DNA of 64,000 nt from JAJISG01 sp964347345 (GTDB lineage: Archaea > Thermoplasmatota > Thermoplasmata > RBG-16-68-12 > JAJISG01), in assembly GCA_964347345.1 (NCBI GenBank), contig CAYFYB010000001.1, positions 119,244-183,243 on the forward strand, in the 5' to 3' direction. The notes beneath the pieces are model-generated. The model was not told where the DNA came from. It ran no database searches and worked only from the letters and a program-made list of their open reading frames with translations. Shown in pieces: positions 50,741 through 59,352 of this stretch. Numbering within the stretch: the first letter of the stretch is position 1; each line of letters opens with the position of its first letter. The position numbers and the translations under genes were made by a program.

Positions 50741-52282
50741 CTATTCGAGGGGTGTGGAACCGCCCCTCGGGGTCTCCTTAACCCACAGGTCCCGCTGCGG
50801 GAAGGGTATGGAGATGTCTTCCTCCCTGAAGCGTCGGTCTATGGCCTTGTTGATGTCGCTTCGCACCCTCCACTGGGCGCGGGCATCGTGAATCCAGAAA
50901 ATGATGCGGCAGTTGATGGAGGAATCGCCAAACTCGTCCACCCGGAAGTCCGGAGCATGCTCCTCGTCCGTAATGACATCTGCATGAGCGAGGACGATGT
51001 CCTTCATGACCCTCTCCACCTTCGCCAGGTCGCTTCCGTAAGCCACGCCGATCTTCACCATGACTTTGTACCGCAGATCCGGCCTCAGATAGTTGACGAT
51101 CTTCTTTTCCGCCAGTTCCTTGTTGGGGATGATTAGGAGGTCGTGCTCCTTCCCCCAGTAAAGCTTGGTGCTTCGAAGCCCGATGTCTACCACCTCGCAG
51201 ATAACCCCGGTCTCCACCTCGATGAGGTCGCCGACCTGGAAGGGCCTGTCAAGCATTATGTGCAGTCCAGCAAAGAAGTTGCTTAGCGTATCCTGGGCGG
51301 CGAAGGCGATGATGAGGCCCACGACGCCAATGCCGGCGAGGAACAGGGTCACGTCGATGCCAGCGTTCCCGGCCGCGAAGACGAGACCGATTATGATGAT
51401 GACAAGGCCTCCGATCTTGTCTAGGGCCGGTACGAGCCGGGCACCGATGTCCCGGGGTGAGCGCTCCGACAGCCTCCTGCCGTAGAAGATGAAGACATCC
51501 CGGAACACCTTGTAGGCGATCCAGGTCAGGACCAGTATGAGGAGGAAGGAGTAGCTGCGGCTCAGGAGGAACTGTATGTTCTCGGGCATAGCAAGGATTT
51601 GAACGCTCGTGACCGCGCCGTAGAGGAGGACGAGGGCGAAGGCTGGGCCACGCAACACTCCTAAGATAACGTCGGCCACTTGGCTGACGGTCCTTTCGGC
51701 GAACTTCCGGGTAATGGGACCCACCACGTAAACCACGGCCAGCGCGATGAGGATCCACAGCCCCACTGTGACAGTGAATGCGCCATATGGATTATTGAGG
51801 GGGGACGGTAAGGGATTCGGCCAGATGCCGAACACCTTGCCCGTCGGATCTCTCTCAACGCTGATGCCCAGAAGGATCGTCTGTACTCCTACTCGGAGGC
51901 TATCCACTTCATCAGTGACGAGATTCACTGCCTGAAAGTCCACGAAGACGTTAAAAGTGTCCTCAAGACCAATGACCGGCGCCTGAAGGGCGAGGGTGAA
52001 CTGGCCGTTCTCCTGAGGACCTAGAAACAGGTGAGAGGGCTCCAGAGCCAAGGTGACTTCCGCGTCGCTAATGGCCCGAGCCGTTACGAGGTATCCCGTC
52101 GGGCCACCGTTGTAGGCTGCGTAAGTGTACGTGACGGATTCGCCTAAGCGGACTTCCGCAGGGGACTCGATCACGAAGACTTGGATGGTGCTGTCACCCA
52201 CGCTCTGGCCACCTGCGACCATCGAGGCCAGGAGAACTGGTACCAGGATGGCCAAGGGAACTAAGTGGAAAGCTGTCCGCAT
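50741..52282 (-). CDS. MscS-type channel with an extracytoplasmic N-terminal domain
   Basis: 513 residues. A signal segment (residues about 5-25) is followed by about 130 residues of beta-sandwich (VTYTYAAYNGGPTGYLVTARAISDAEVTLALEP), likely outside the cell. Several membrane helices come next, then the MscS pore/beta domain (GIGVVGLIIAFAAQDTLSNFFAGLHIMLDRPFQVGDLIEVE). MscS channels release solutes on hypo-osmotic shock. The added surface domain is unusual and could sense envelope stress. It is followed by a DUF389 gene and faces a second MscS gene divergently. Confidence 0.87.
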   Translation of the reverse strand: MRTAFHLVPLAILVPVLLASMVAGGQSVGDSTIQVFVIESPAEVRLGESVTYTYAAYNGGPTGYLVTARAISDAEVTLALEPSHLFLGPQENGQFTLALQAPVIGLEDTFNVFVDFQAVNLVTDEVDSLRVGVQTILLGISVERDPTGKVFGIWPNPLPSPLNNPYGAFTVTVGLWILIALAVVYVVGPITRKFAERTVSQVADVILGVLRGPAFALVLLYGAVTSVQILAMPENIQFLLSRSYSFLLILVLTWIAYKVFRDVFIFYGRRLSERSPRDIGARLVPALDKIGGLVIIIIGLVFAAGNAGIDVTLFLAGIGVVGLIIAFAAQDTLSNFFAGLHIMLDRPFQVGDLIEVETGVICEVVDIGLRSTKLYWGKEHDLLIIPNKELAEKKIVNYLRPDLRYKVMVKIGVAYGSDLAKVERVMKDIVLAHADVITDEEHAPDFRVDEFGDSSINCRIIFWIHDARAQWRVRSDINKAIDRRFREEDISIPFPQRDLWVKETPRGGSTPLE

Positions 52283-52445
52283 GGGATTTCGGTAGAATCA
52301 CGACGCTAATAAAGGTTGACAGCGACCGCTTCTTGTCCCAACTCATCACATCTAGGCGCTCTCAACCTCAGAATGAGTGCGTGTCGCTCGATGTTCCATC
52401 GATACGGTTATCAAGCGGAGACCCCTTTTTCGCCCGGGGGAAAAG

Positions 52446-53312
52446 ATGCTTGTATCCAGGAGCGTAGTGGCGCAAATAGGCAGAGACATCCTTGCCCAGA
52501 TACCCGAGTGGTTGACAGACCTGTTGAACACAGTCATCTGGAAGGAGATAACGGTCCTCGATGTCCTATTCTCCATCGTCATTCTGGTAGTGGGTGTCGT
52601 GGCCATCCGATTCATTGCCAAGGCCCTACGGAGGATTCTGAAGCACTACGGTGTGCCGGACCTGGTCCGAAGGTTTCTCGTCAGGATCTCACGATTCTTC
52701 CTCTACCTGATCCTATTGGGCGTCGTGTTGACTCCTCTGGGCATCGACGTCACCAGCCTCGTGGTTGGTTTCGGCGTTGTGGGCATCGTCGTGGGCTTCG
52801 CCCTGAAGGACGTACTTTCCAACCTGGCGGCCGGCATCCTGCTGCTAATAATGCGACCCTTCGAGAAGGGTCACCTGGTGGAAGCGGGAGGTATCACTGG
52901 CTTTGTCGAGGACCTGACGATCAACGCCACGACCCTCAAGACCTTCGATGGAAAGAAGGTAATCGTTCCAAGCCAGAGGGTTTGGGGCTCACCCATCACG
53001 AACTTCCACAGCTGGCCCATTCGAAGGATTGATCTGGTGGTCGGTATCTCCTATGAGGACGAAGTCCCAAAGGCATTGCAGGTGGTCAAGAACCTCTTGG
53101 ACGCTGACGAGAGGATTCTGAAGGAGCCGGCTGCCGCGACAAACGTGAAGGAGTTTGCTGACAGTAGCATCAACCTGAACATCTTCGCCTGGGCCAAGCA
53201 GGAGGACTTAGGAGCGGTGAGAAACGACCTCCTCCTCAAGGTGAAGGAGGCCTTTGAGAGGGAGGGCATCAGCATCCCTTACCCGACCAGAACCCTCTAC
53301 ATGAAGGAATAG
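52446..53312 (+). CDS. MscS-type mechanosensitive channel (short form)
   Basis: 288 residues with three membrane helices and the MscS pore/beta domain: GFGVVGIVVGFALKDVLSNLAAGILLLIMRPFEKGHLVE. Then come the beta domain and the C-terminal alpha/beta part with SSINLNIFAWAKQED. The ATG at 52446 starts a sensible N-terminus; an open frame from 52377 overlaps the promoter area of the divergent MscS gene. It is a paralogue of the larger channel next door without the extracytoplasmic domain. Confidence 0.87.
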   Translation: MLVSRSVVAQIGRDILAQIPEWLTDLLNTVIWKEITVLDVLFSIVILVVGVVAIRFIAKALRRILKHYGVPDLVRRFLVRISRFFLYLILLGVVLTPLGIDVTSLVVGFGVVGIVVGFALKDVLSNLAAGILLLIMRPFEKGHLVEAGGITGFVEDLTINATTLKTFDGKKVIVPSQRVWGSPITNFHSWPIRRIDLVVGISYEDEVPKALQVVKNLLDADERILKEPAAATNVKEFADSSINLNIFAWAKQEDLGAVRNDLLLKVKEAFEREGISIPYPTRTLYMKE

Positions 53313-53381
53313 AGCTAGGGAATGGCTCAGGACAGGGTCGCTCGGATTCCTAATCCGGCTGGCGGGTGTAGTCTCATCAGA

Positions 53382-53993
53382 TCAAGCCCTCTCAACGGCG
53401 TGCCTGATGATTGTCTTAAGCCGATCGGGAGCGGTTCGATTCGGGTCGCTCAGGTAGATCTCGTGGTGAGGCCCCTTAATCCTGTAGCCTTCCTTTCGAA
53501 TGAAGTCCTGCAGACTGGCGACGGTCCGTCTCTCCTCTGAGTAAGGCCCTATGTGCAGTATTTGAGCTGAAAGGCCTTCACGAAACTCCTCGAGCACGAC
53601 CTCGTCGATTTCGGGCAGCCCCTTCTTCGACATGGCCTCTGACTTGGCCTCCTCGGTGAGTCCATCTGTGACAAAATCTGGCAACCGTATCATGGACTTC
53701 CAGTTCCACTTCTCTTGCGGCACCTCTTCAAAGGAAGCCTTCGGGTCGTCGAACCACCACAGGCTCTCTAGGGCCATGACGGTGAAATCCTTTCCGAGGC
53801 TTTTGCACTTGAACTTAAGGGTGTAGGCAACGGAGTAGAGGGCATTGATTGCTGCCCTGTATGCCTCCCCACCAGGCTCTCCTCGCCCCCTGAAGGCGAG
53901 GAACTTGCCAGAGGAGACCTCGACGATGTTTGGCTTCTTTGAGCTGGAGTATAGATGCTTCAGCTCCTTTCGCATGTCTAACTTTTCTGACAT
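53382..53993 (-). CDS. GyrI-like small-molecule-binding domain protein
   Basis: 203 residues resembling stand-alone GyrI-like (SHS2-type) proteins: SSGKFLAFRGRGEPGGEAYRAAINALYSVAYTLKF and DFTVMALESLWWFDDP near the N-terminus. WNWKSMIRLPDFVT, AQILHIGPYSEERRTVASLQDFIRKEGY and GPHHEIYLSDPNRT in the second half are hallmarks of the group. Members bind or hydrolyse hydrophobic or amphipathic ligands; the true ligand is unknown. It is not fused to an HTH. Confidence 0.85.
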   Translation of the reverse strand: MSEKLDMRKELKHLYSSSKKPNIVEVSSGKFLAFRGRGEPGGEAYRAAINALYSVAYTLKFKCKSLGKDFTVMALESLWWFDDPKASFEEVPQEKWNWKSMIRLPDFVTDGLTEEAKSEAMSKKGLPEIDEVVLEEFREGLSAQILHIGPYSEERRTVASLQDFIRKEGYRIKGPHHEIYLSDPNRTAPDRLKTIIRHAVERA

Positions 53994-54162
53994 GGACTCA
54001 CACCGGTCGAACAGAAATCTCTGCCATTAGACCTCTGTATGTACAATACGGACGGCAGGTGAATCAGTGCCTGGTCGGACGGCGGCCCCCCTTGAACGAA
54101 GCACGCTGCTGCGCCATCGCCGTTTACGAGTACGGTGGAGCGATCACTGCTCGGAGGACATT

Positions 54163-55347
54163 CTAGCGGACTGTGTTTGCTGTGGACTTCCGGTCCCTAA
54201 CTGAGGACGGAGCCGTGGTCATCAGCAGGATGAAGGCCAGAAATCCCAGGGCCATCAGCACGAGGAAAGGGACATGAATGCCCCACAGATCCGCTAGGAT
54301 ACCAGCAGCAAAGCCCGCGAGAGCGCCTCCTACCAGCTGAAAACCAAAGACGACGCCGAAGGTAGCCCCCCCGATTCTGTCCTCCGTGGATTCAGAGATG
54401 AAGGAGAAGAGGGCTGGATACGTGATGAACATGGAGATGCCGAAGATGACGAAGGTGGGGAGGAGGACTGAGACTGGCGGGGCAAAGCTGATGACGAGAC
54501 CTGAGACCCCTACCACTAGAAAGGCGCCGGCAAGGGACCTGAACCTTCCCAGAAACCTGCTTATCTTCCCGTAGGAATAGGCTGCTAGAACCCCGGCTCC
54601 GATCCAGAGGGCGATAACCAGGTCCGCCACGTCTTCACGAAACCCGGCCTTCGCCACCAAGAAGGAGTTCCCGTAGCTGACTGTTATGATGTACGCGGCA
54701 CCGCCGATGGCAAGAGGGGGTATCCAGACCGCCACCTTTCGCAGGATGGTTCTCCAGGGTATGGGAGTGTTTGTCACCACCCTGCGTGGCTCCTGAGCCT
54801 CTGCAGTGAAAGCGTAGCCAACAAGGGCAGCAAGGAGTGCCAGACTTCCCCAAACCAGAAAGGGGATCTGCCATCCATAGTAGAGGCCCAGGTATCCAGA
54901 GCTGGCGAAGGCCAGAATTACGCCCAGGTCTCCGAAGGCGCTTTGGAACCCCATGGCCTCATCCAAGTCTTGCTTGAACCGCTTGCCCACCCATGAAATG
55001 CCTACGGGGTGGTAGAAGCTGGCCCCCACCCTGCCGATTGAGACGAGGGCCAGAAGCATGAGAAAGCTGGTAACTTGGGACGTGAGTAGGGAAGCGGTTC
55101 CGAGGATGAGCATTCCAGCTGGAAGCAGTACGCGGGGGCTGGCCCTGTCGCTCCAGGCGCCAAAGAGGATCTGGCAGACGATGGTGATGACAAGGGCGAC
55201 TAGCGTCAACAGGCCGATCTCGGCAAAACTCCCCACAAGCTTGTGGGTGAGGAGGATGGGGAATAGGGCAGCCACCGCCACTACGGTGCCATCGTTGGAG
55301 GCATGATATAGGCCCATAGCCCACAGGGCATGTCGCTTCGGAGGCAC
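54163..55347 (-). CDS. Major facilitator superfamily transporter
   Basis: 394 residues with 12 predicted helices. The motif A region between helices 2 and 3 is present as FGAWSDRASPRVLLPAG. LYHASNDGTVVAVAALFPILL at the start and GRVGASFYHPVGISWVGKRF recall the fosmidomycin-resistance (Fsr)-like branch, a loose match. Substrate unknown. The start is a GTG at 55347; a TATA-like CTTTAATA at 55369-55376 lies 22 bases upstream. Confidence 0.85.
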   Translation of the reverse strand: MPPKRHALWAMGLYHASNDGTVVAVAALFPILLTHKLVGSFAEIGLLTLVALVITIVCQILFGAWSDRASPRVLLPAGMLILGTASLLTSQVTSFLMLLALVSIGRVGASFYHPVGISWVGKRFKQDLDEAMGFQSAFGDLGVILAFASSGYLGLYYGWQIPFLVWGSLALLAALVGYAFTAEAQEPRRVVTNTPIPWRTILRKVAVWIPPLAIGGAAYIITVSYGNSFLVAKAGFREDVADLVIALWIGAGVLAAYSYGKISRFLGRFRSLAGAFLVVGVSGLVISFAPPVSVLLPTFVIFGISMFITYPALFSFISESTEDRIGGATFGVVFGFQLVGGALAGFAAGILADLWGIHVPFLVLMALGFLAFILLMTTAPSSVRDRKSTANTVR

Positions 55348-55368
55348 GGAGGGCCTAGGAGCTGGCCC

Positions 55369-55377
55369 TATTAAAGG
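55369..55377 (-). promoter_or_regulatory. TATA box of MFS gene
   Basis: Minus-strand CCTTTAATA, 22 bases before the GTG at 55347, which fits a leaderless message. Confidence 0.5.
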
Positions 55378-55517
55378 TTCAATCCACAGCCTTCGTCGGA
55401 TTCGTTCTTCAAAGGCGGAAGGATTCCCTCGCTCGACTTGAGGACTTCAACACGACCGTGCCCGTACGGAGTTCACAGCTTCTGATATGGTTCTGAGGGG
55501 TTGACTGTCTCCTAATC

Positions 55518-56390
55518 TCAGAGGTCGTGCTTCTGAAATCGCCAGACTGAAACAGCCAACGGAATCGATGTCCACAGAATCAGGGAAAGAGCGGTGGTAC
55601 TCATGGTCACGAAGCTGGGAAGCTCGTATATGTAACCGAAGCCCCCTCTCAAGTCGAACACGCGCATGGTGAACATTCCGAAGGCGTCAATTGGACTGGC
55701 CATGCTCGCGATAAAGAACCACTCCGGGAGTTCAAACTCCCCAGGTAGGAGGGAGAAGCTCCCACCTGTCGCGATGTACATACCCAGCAGTGTAAGGTCA
55801 AATATCACGGCGAAGAGAAACCAGATGAATACAGCCAGCCCGACAGCCGTGCTCCTCCCTTTCGCCACGGTGGAGAGAAGTAGACCGACGCTCAGAAAAG
55901 TCATGGCGAAGAGCATCGATCCGAGGATGAAGATGATGTAGTTCTGCCAGCCCTCCGCTCCGGCGAAGGCCACGATGACAAAACCGCCAACCCCGAGGCC
56001 TGAGACGACTGCAATCATCATCACCGCCCCCAGCCCGAGGAACTTCCCGAGAATTGCCTCGACACGTGTGACGGGCATGGATAACAGAAGCTGGATAGAG
56101 CCCTGTTCCTTCTCCCCCACGACGGCGCCGTATCCCAACATGAGGCCCAGTATGGGGACCAGGGGGCCTTCCACGCCCAGCATTATCGTAACGGTCTCCG
56201 GGAGACCTTGGAAGCCCGTAGTGCTCTGCGTCTGGGCAGCGCCGAAATAGGAGACCGCCAGGGTGAGGATTATGAATATGGCAGAGATGGCCACAATCCA
56301 CCTGTTTCTGACGTTGTCCAGGAACTCCTTCGCCATCACTATCCAGAGGGATCGAAGGCCGAAACCGCGCACTTCCTCAGTGGGTTCCAT
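55518..56390 (-). CDS. ABC-2 type transporter permease
   Basis: 290 residues with six predicted membrane helices in the ABC-2 pattern: RSLWIVMAKEFLDNVRNRWIVAISAIFI at the N-terminus, and VVGEKEQGSIQLLLSMPVTRVEAILGKFLG, the hallmark loop after helix 2. It pairs with the ATPase 5 bases upstream to form an exporter; the cargo is not indicated. In other organisms similar pairs export drugs, peptides or lipids, or build copper enzymes (NosY-like). No nos genes are present here. Confidence 0.88.
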   Translation of the reverse strand: MEPTEEVRGFGLRSLWIVMAKEFLDNVRNRWIVAISAIFIILTLAVSYFGAAQTQSTTGFQGLPETVTIMLGVEGPLVPILGLMLGYGAVVGEKEQGSIQLLLSMPVTRVEAILGKFLGLGAVMMIAVVSGLGVGGFVIVAFAGAEGWQNYIIFILGSMLFAMTFLSVGLLLSTVAKGRSTAVGLAVFIWFLFAVIFDLTLLGMYIATGGSFSLLPGEFELPEWFFIASMASPIDAFGMFTMRVFDLRGGFGYIYELPSFVTMSTTALSLILWTSIPLAVSVWRFQKHDL

Positions 56391-56395
56391 TGGAC

Positions 56396-57319
56396 CTACC
56401 CCTCCGAGCTCTCAGTCAATCTCAGGAAGACCTCCTCGAGGGAAGGCTCCTCCGTCCTGAAGTCTTCTACCGAGATGCCGGCTTCCCCCAGACATGCCAA
56501 TACCCTCGCCTTGGCCCGTTGGTCACATACGACGACAAGCTGCTTGCCCTCGGAATAGACCTTCTCTAATCCCTCCAGGTCTCCGAGTGCGTCCCGGGCG
56601 ATCTCAGGGTCGACACTGAGGGAGAGCCGAAGACGGGGTTTCATCTTCATGCCACTGCTGAGGTTCTGGACGGTGTCCTGGACGAGGAGCCTCCCCCTGT
56701 TCAGAATCCCCACACGATGCGCGAGTTCCTGAACCTCGCTCAGTATGTGAGAGGAAAAGAAGACAGTCGTTCCGGAGGCGTTGGCGTCCTTGATGCGATC
56801 CTTCACCACGCGAGTCCAACTGGGATCCAGGCCAATGGTGGGCTCGTCAAAGATCAGCAGGGCAGGGCTGCCTATCATGGCCTGGGCTACTCCCAAGAGC
56901 TGTACCATGCCTTTTGAGAAGGTCCGGACCTTCTTGTCGGCGAACTGCTTCAGGCCGACGGTGTTGAGGAGGTCAACCAAGCCTTCCCGCTGCTCTCCCT
57001 TGAGATCGGCGAAGAACTGGAGGTTCTGCAGAGCCGTGAGGTTGCCGTAGAAAGCCACCTTCTCAGGCAGGAATCCAATGCGCTTTTTGATCATGTGTGG
57101 ATCACGAGAGAGGTCCATACCTTGGATGAGCACCCTCCCCTCATCCGGATAAGTCAGGCCCAGAACCATCTTGATGGTCGTGGTCTTGCCAGCGCCGTTA
57201 GGACCGAGGAAGCCGTATACCTCGCCCGCCATCACCTCCAAGCTGAGAGAATCCACAGCCTTCAGGTCGTTGAAGGACTTGGAAAGCCCCTCGATGGCTA
57301 GGGCCGGCGAGGACGGCAT
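56396..57319 (-). CDS. ABC transporter ATP-binding protein
   Basis: 307 residues. Walker A is GPNGAGKTTT (about residues 42-51), the signature is FSKGMVQLLGVAQAM, Walker B is LLIFDEPTIGLDP, and the H-loop is in FFSSHILSEVQ. A C-terminal extension of about 80 residues follows. It drives the downstream permease. ATG 57319 is preferred over the TTG at 57331 because a TATA-like GTTAAGTAG lies 22-31 bases upstream at 57341-57350. Confidence 0.92.
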   Translation of the reverse strand: MPSSPALAIEGLSKSFNDLKAVDSLSLEVMAGEVYGFLGPNGAGKTTTIKMVLGLTYPDEGRVLIQGMDLSRDPHMIKKRIGFLPEKVAFYGNLTALQNLQFFADLKGEQREGLVDLLNTVGLKQFADKKVRTFSKGMVQLLGVAQAMIGSPALLIFDEPTIGLDPSWTRVVKDRIKDANASGTTVFFSSHILSEVQELAHRVGILNRGRLLVQDTVQNLSSGMKMKPRLRLSLSVDPEIARDALGDLEGLEKVYSEGKQLVVVCDQRAKARVLACLGEAGISVEDFRTEEPSLEEVFLRLTESSEG

Positions 57320-57340
57320 TAGGTGTTCCAAATCCTGGCC

Positions 57341-57350
57341 CTACTTAACG
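57341..57350 (-). promoter_or_regulatory. TATA box of ABC exporter operon
   Basis: Minus-strand CGTTAAGTAG, 22 bases before the ATG at 57319. The divergent 5-FCL gene has a separate box at 57388-57399. Confidence 0.45.
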
Positions 57351-57387
57351 GTTTGCTGGCGACCCCGTCACGCTCCAGATGTGGAAG

Positions 57388-57399
57388 GTTCTTAATCGG
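57388..57399 (+). promoter_or_regulatory. TATA-like box of 5-formyl-THF cyclo-ligase gene
   Basis: GTTCTTAATCGG ends 25 bases before the GTG at 57424, the spacing of a leaderless start. Confidence 0.4.
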
Positions 57400-57423
57400 T
57401 GTAGGTGATGGCGAGTTGGAAGT

Positions 57424-58149
57424 GTGGCTTTGCGAGCCAAGGAGGAGATCAGGGAAGCGATTTGGGCCCTGTTGGAGGAGCGAGGGGTGGCTCGCTTCCC
57501 GCTGCCCATCGTTGGCCGCATTCCGAACTTCGAAGGTGCTGAAAAAGTCGCGGAGAGGCTGGAAGAGCTGGACTGCTGGTTAGACGCCAAGGCCTTGAAG
57601 GCAAACCCTGACAGCCCTCAGAGGTGGGCCCGCCGTCAAGGATTGCTGGATGGCAAGACCATCTACATGGCAGTGCCCCGCCTCACCAAGGCAGAGTGCT
57701 TCCTCGAGCTGAACCCGAAGGCCATAGCCAGGCCCGATAGAGCCTCGACAATCAAGGGAGCCTTTGCCCTGGGGCGCCCGATCAGGCCAGAGAGAATCAA
57801 GCCTCTTGACCTGGTCCTCGCGGGGTCCGTGGCGGTAAACCGAGGAGGAGGCCGTGTCGGCAAGGGCGGCGGTTTCTCCGACATCGAATATGCCCTTGGT
57901 CGGGAGTATGGCTTCCTGAGGGAGGAGACGCCGGTCGTCACAACGATCCACCCGTTGCAGCTCATCGAGGAGGAGATTCCCATGCACGTCCACGATATCC
58001 CCGTGGACTTCGCCGTCACGCCTAAGGCAGTTCACGGCATGAAGCCCAGTCACGAGAAACCTCACGGCATCTACTGGGACATCCTCCCTGAGGAGAAGCT
58101 GAATCAGATACCTATTCTGCTGGAGCTGGAGGAGCGGAGTCGGTCTTGA
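57424..58149 (+). CDS. 5-formyltetrahydrofolate cyclo-ligase family protein
   Basis: ATP-dependent conversion of 5-formyl-THF to 5,10-methenyl-THF, a folate salvage step. 241 residues. Family motifs: KANPDSPQRWARRQGLLDGKTIYMAVPRL in the N-terminal half, VNRGGGRVGKGGGFSDIEYALG (ATP/folate loop), and TIHPLQLIEEEIPMHVHDIPVDFAVTP. The GTG start is leaderless. The stop overlaps the next gene (TTGA). It complements the folate genes at 34.9-36.4 kb. Some archaeal members could act on other pterins, so the substrate is inferred. Confidence 0.82.
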   Translation: MALRAKEEIREAIWALLEERGVARFPLPIVGRIPNFEGAEKVAERLEELDCWLDAKALKANPDSPQRWARRQGLLDGKTIYMAVPRLTKAECFLELNPKAIARPDRASTIKGAFALGRPIRPERIKPLDLVLAGSVAVNRGGGRVGKGGGFSDIEYALGREYGFLREETPVVTTIHPLQLIEEEIPMHVHDIPVDFAVTPKAVHGMKPSHEKPHGIYWDILPEEKLNQIPILLELEERSRS

Positions 58150-58982
58150 TCATCGTCGTGAACGGTCTCCTTGAGTTCAATGCTGGAAAGACGAGTCTCG
58201 TGAGAGCCGTCCTTCACCGGGCCTTGGAGCAGGGTGAGGATTTCCTCGCCATGAAGCCCAGGTCCGCCCACAACTACTGGGAGCACATTGACCACTCCAA
58301 GGTTTGCGAGTCCCTGGGCATCCTGGTGAGCCGGGACGCCCTCCAGCTTAGGGAGTCTATACGCAAACCGCCGGACTTGGAAGTTATGAACCCTTATCAT
58401 CAGCTGGTCTGCCCTCTCGATCCCCTGAAGGCCGAGGAGGTTGGGGAGCACCTGATAGGGCAAGATAGGGAGATCATCCTCGCGGAGAGGTTGACGGACC
58501 CCGGGAGGGGCGTCATTCTGTATGTGAATGAGAGGGCTGACCACTCTATTGCCCCCGCAGGCTTCATTGAGGCCCTGAGCAGACATGCTCAGCAGGTCCA
58601 GACTCTTAGGGCGTCCTCTGCTGTCGAAAGAACGGCACGAGTGGAGGTCTGCGTCAGGTCGGCTTTCGAAATGCTGTCTGGGAATGCGGAGAACCTGATT
58701 GTGGAGAGCTTCAGCGATGCACCCTTCCCTTTAAAGCTGGCTGAGGAAGAGGTTGACCTGGTCATTTCCGTAGGCGGCTCTTTGGTGCTGTTCATCGAAC
58801 CTGAGGACGTACTGAAAGCCATGTCAGTGGTCAAGGGTGTGGGTATGCCAGGGCTCGTCAGGTACATCAGGCCCAAGGCGGTATTCCGGGTTCCCCACCT
58901 GTCGTCGGAGGAGAGGAGAGACGGGAAAACGCTGGCCAAGGCCTACGATGAGGTGCTAAGATACCTCTGGGAGTGGTTCTGA
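58146..58982 (+). CDS. Archaeal P-loop ATPase/GTPase of unknown role
   Basis: 278 residues with a P-loop NGLLEFNAGKTSLV at residues 6-19. The order of the remaining motifs (KPRSAHNYWEH, ERLTDPGRGVILYVNERADHSIAPAG, VISVGGSLVLFIEPEDVL) matches an archaea-specific predicted ATPase group with no assigned function. No effector domain is seen. The TTG at 58146 overlaps the 5-FCL stop, so both are made together. This makes a folate, cofactor or nucleotide role plausible but unproven. Confidence 0.65.
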   Translation: MIIVVNGLLEFNAGKTSLVRAVLHRALEQGEDFLAMKPRSAHNYWEHIDHSKVCESLGILVSRDALQLRESIRKPPDLEVMNPYHQLVCPLDPLKAEEVGEHLIGQDREIILAERLTDPGRGVILYVNERADHSIAPAGFIEALSRHAQQVQTLRASSAVERTARVEVCVRSAFEMLSGNAENLIVESFSDAPFPLKLAEEEVDLVISVGGSLVLFIEPEDVLKAMSVVKGVGMPGLVRYIRPKAVFRVPHLSSEERRDGKTLAKAYDEVLRYLWEWF

Positions 58983-58988
58983 GGGGAA

Positions 58989-58997
58989 GCTTTTTAC
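58989..58997 (+). promoter_or_regulatory. TATA box of rnpB
   Basis: GCTTTTTAC ends 22 bases before the inferred 5' end of RNase P RNA at 59019. Confidence 0.5.
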
Positions 58998-59018
58998 CAG
59001 CGCCTTCGATTGTTTATC

Positions 59019-59304
59019 GGGCCAGGAGACGGTGGGCGGCTGACGGTGCCTTCGAGGCGCTGAGGAAAGTCCCCCCTCCGTTGCCCGCGGTCCCGCGCAA
59101 GCGGGGGTCCTGAGAGGGACGGCAAGGGCGCAGAAACGACACAGCCCGGGACGAGGATGAATCGCCTGGCGAGGACGTTGCCTCGGGATTTGGTGAGACG
59201 GCGACTCCCCGTAGGAGCAAGGCCAAACAGGCCGCAAGGCCGGGTAGGCCGCTCAGTCTAATGCCGCCTAGAACAGAAGGGGGCTTACTGCCGTCACCTG
59301 GCCC
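59019..59304 (+). ncRNA. rnpB: RNase P RNA, archaeal type A
   Basis: The catalytic RNA that trims tRNA 5' leaders, about 286 bases. Helix P1 closes the molecule: GGGCCAGGAGACGG (59019-59032) pairs with CCGTCACCTGGCCC (59291-59304) with one mismatch in 14. Conserved regions are visible: GAGGAAAGTC (CR-I), CAGAAACGACACAG (CR-IV area) and ACAGAAGGGGGCTTAC (CR-V) before the 3' strand of P1. A TATA-like box sits 22 bases upstream. The last 28 bases recur at 63402-63429. Confidence 0.93.
59277..59304 (+). repeat. Direct repeat copy 1 (3' end of rnpB)
   Basis: AAGGGGGCTTACTGCCGT and the following bases to ACCTGGCCC; 26 of 28 bases match copy 2 at 63402-63429 in the same orientation. The match stops at the inferred mature 3' end of the RNA. 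Confidence 0.8.
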
Positions 59305-59352
59305 CCTTACAGTTCGGGACGGAAGGCCTCCGCGAGCAGCTCACAAAGCTCG

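Noticed and set aside
53994..54162. tRNA or other RNA gene in the gap before the MFS gene
   Set aside because: No T-loop (GGTTCGA-type) or acceptor pairing found. I also saw no tRNA-like T-loop in any other gap.
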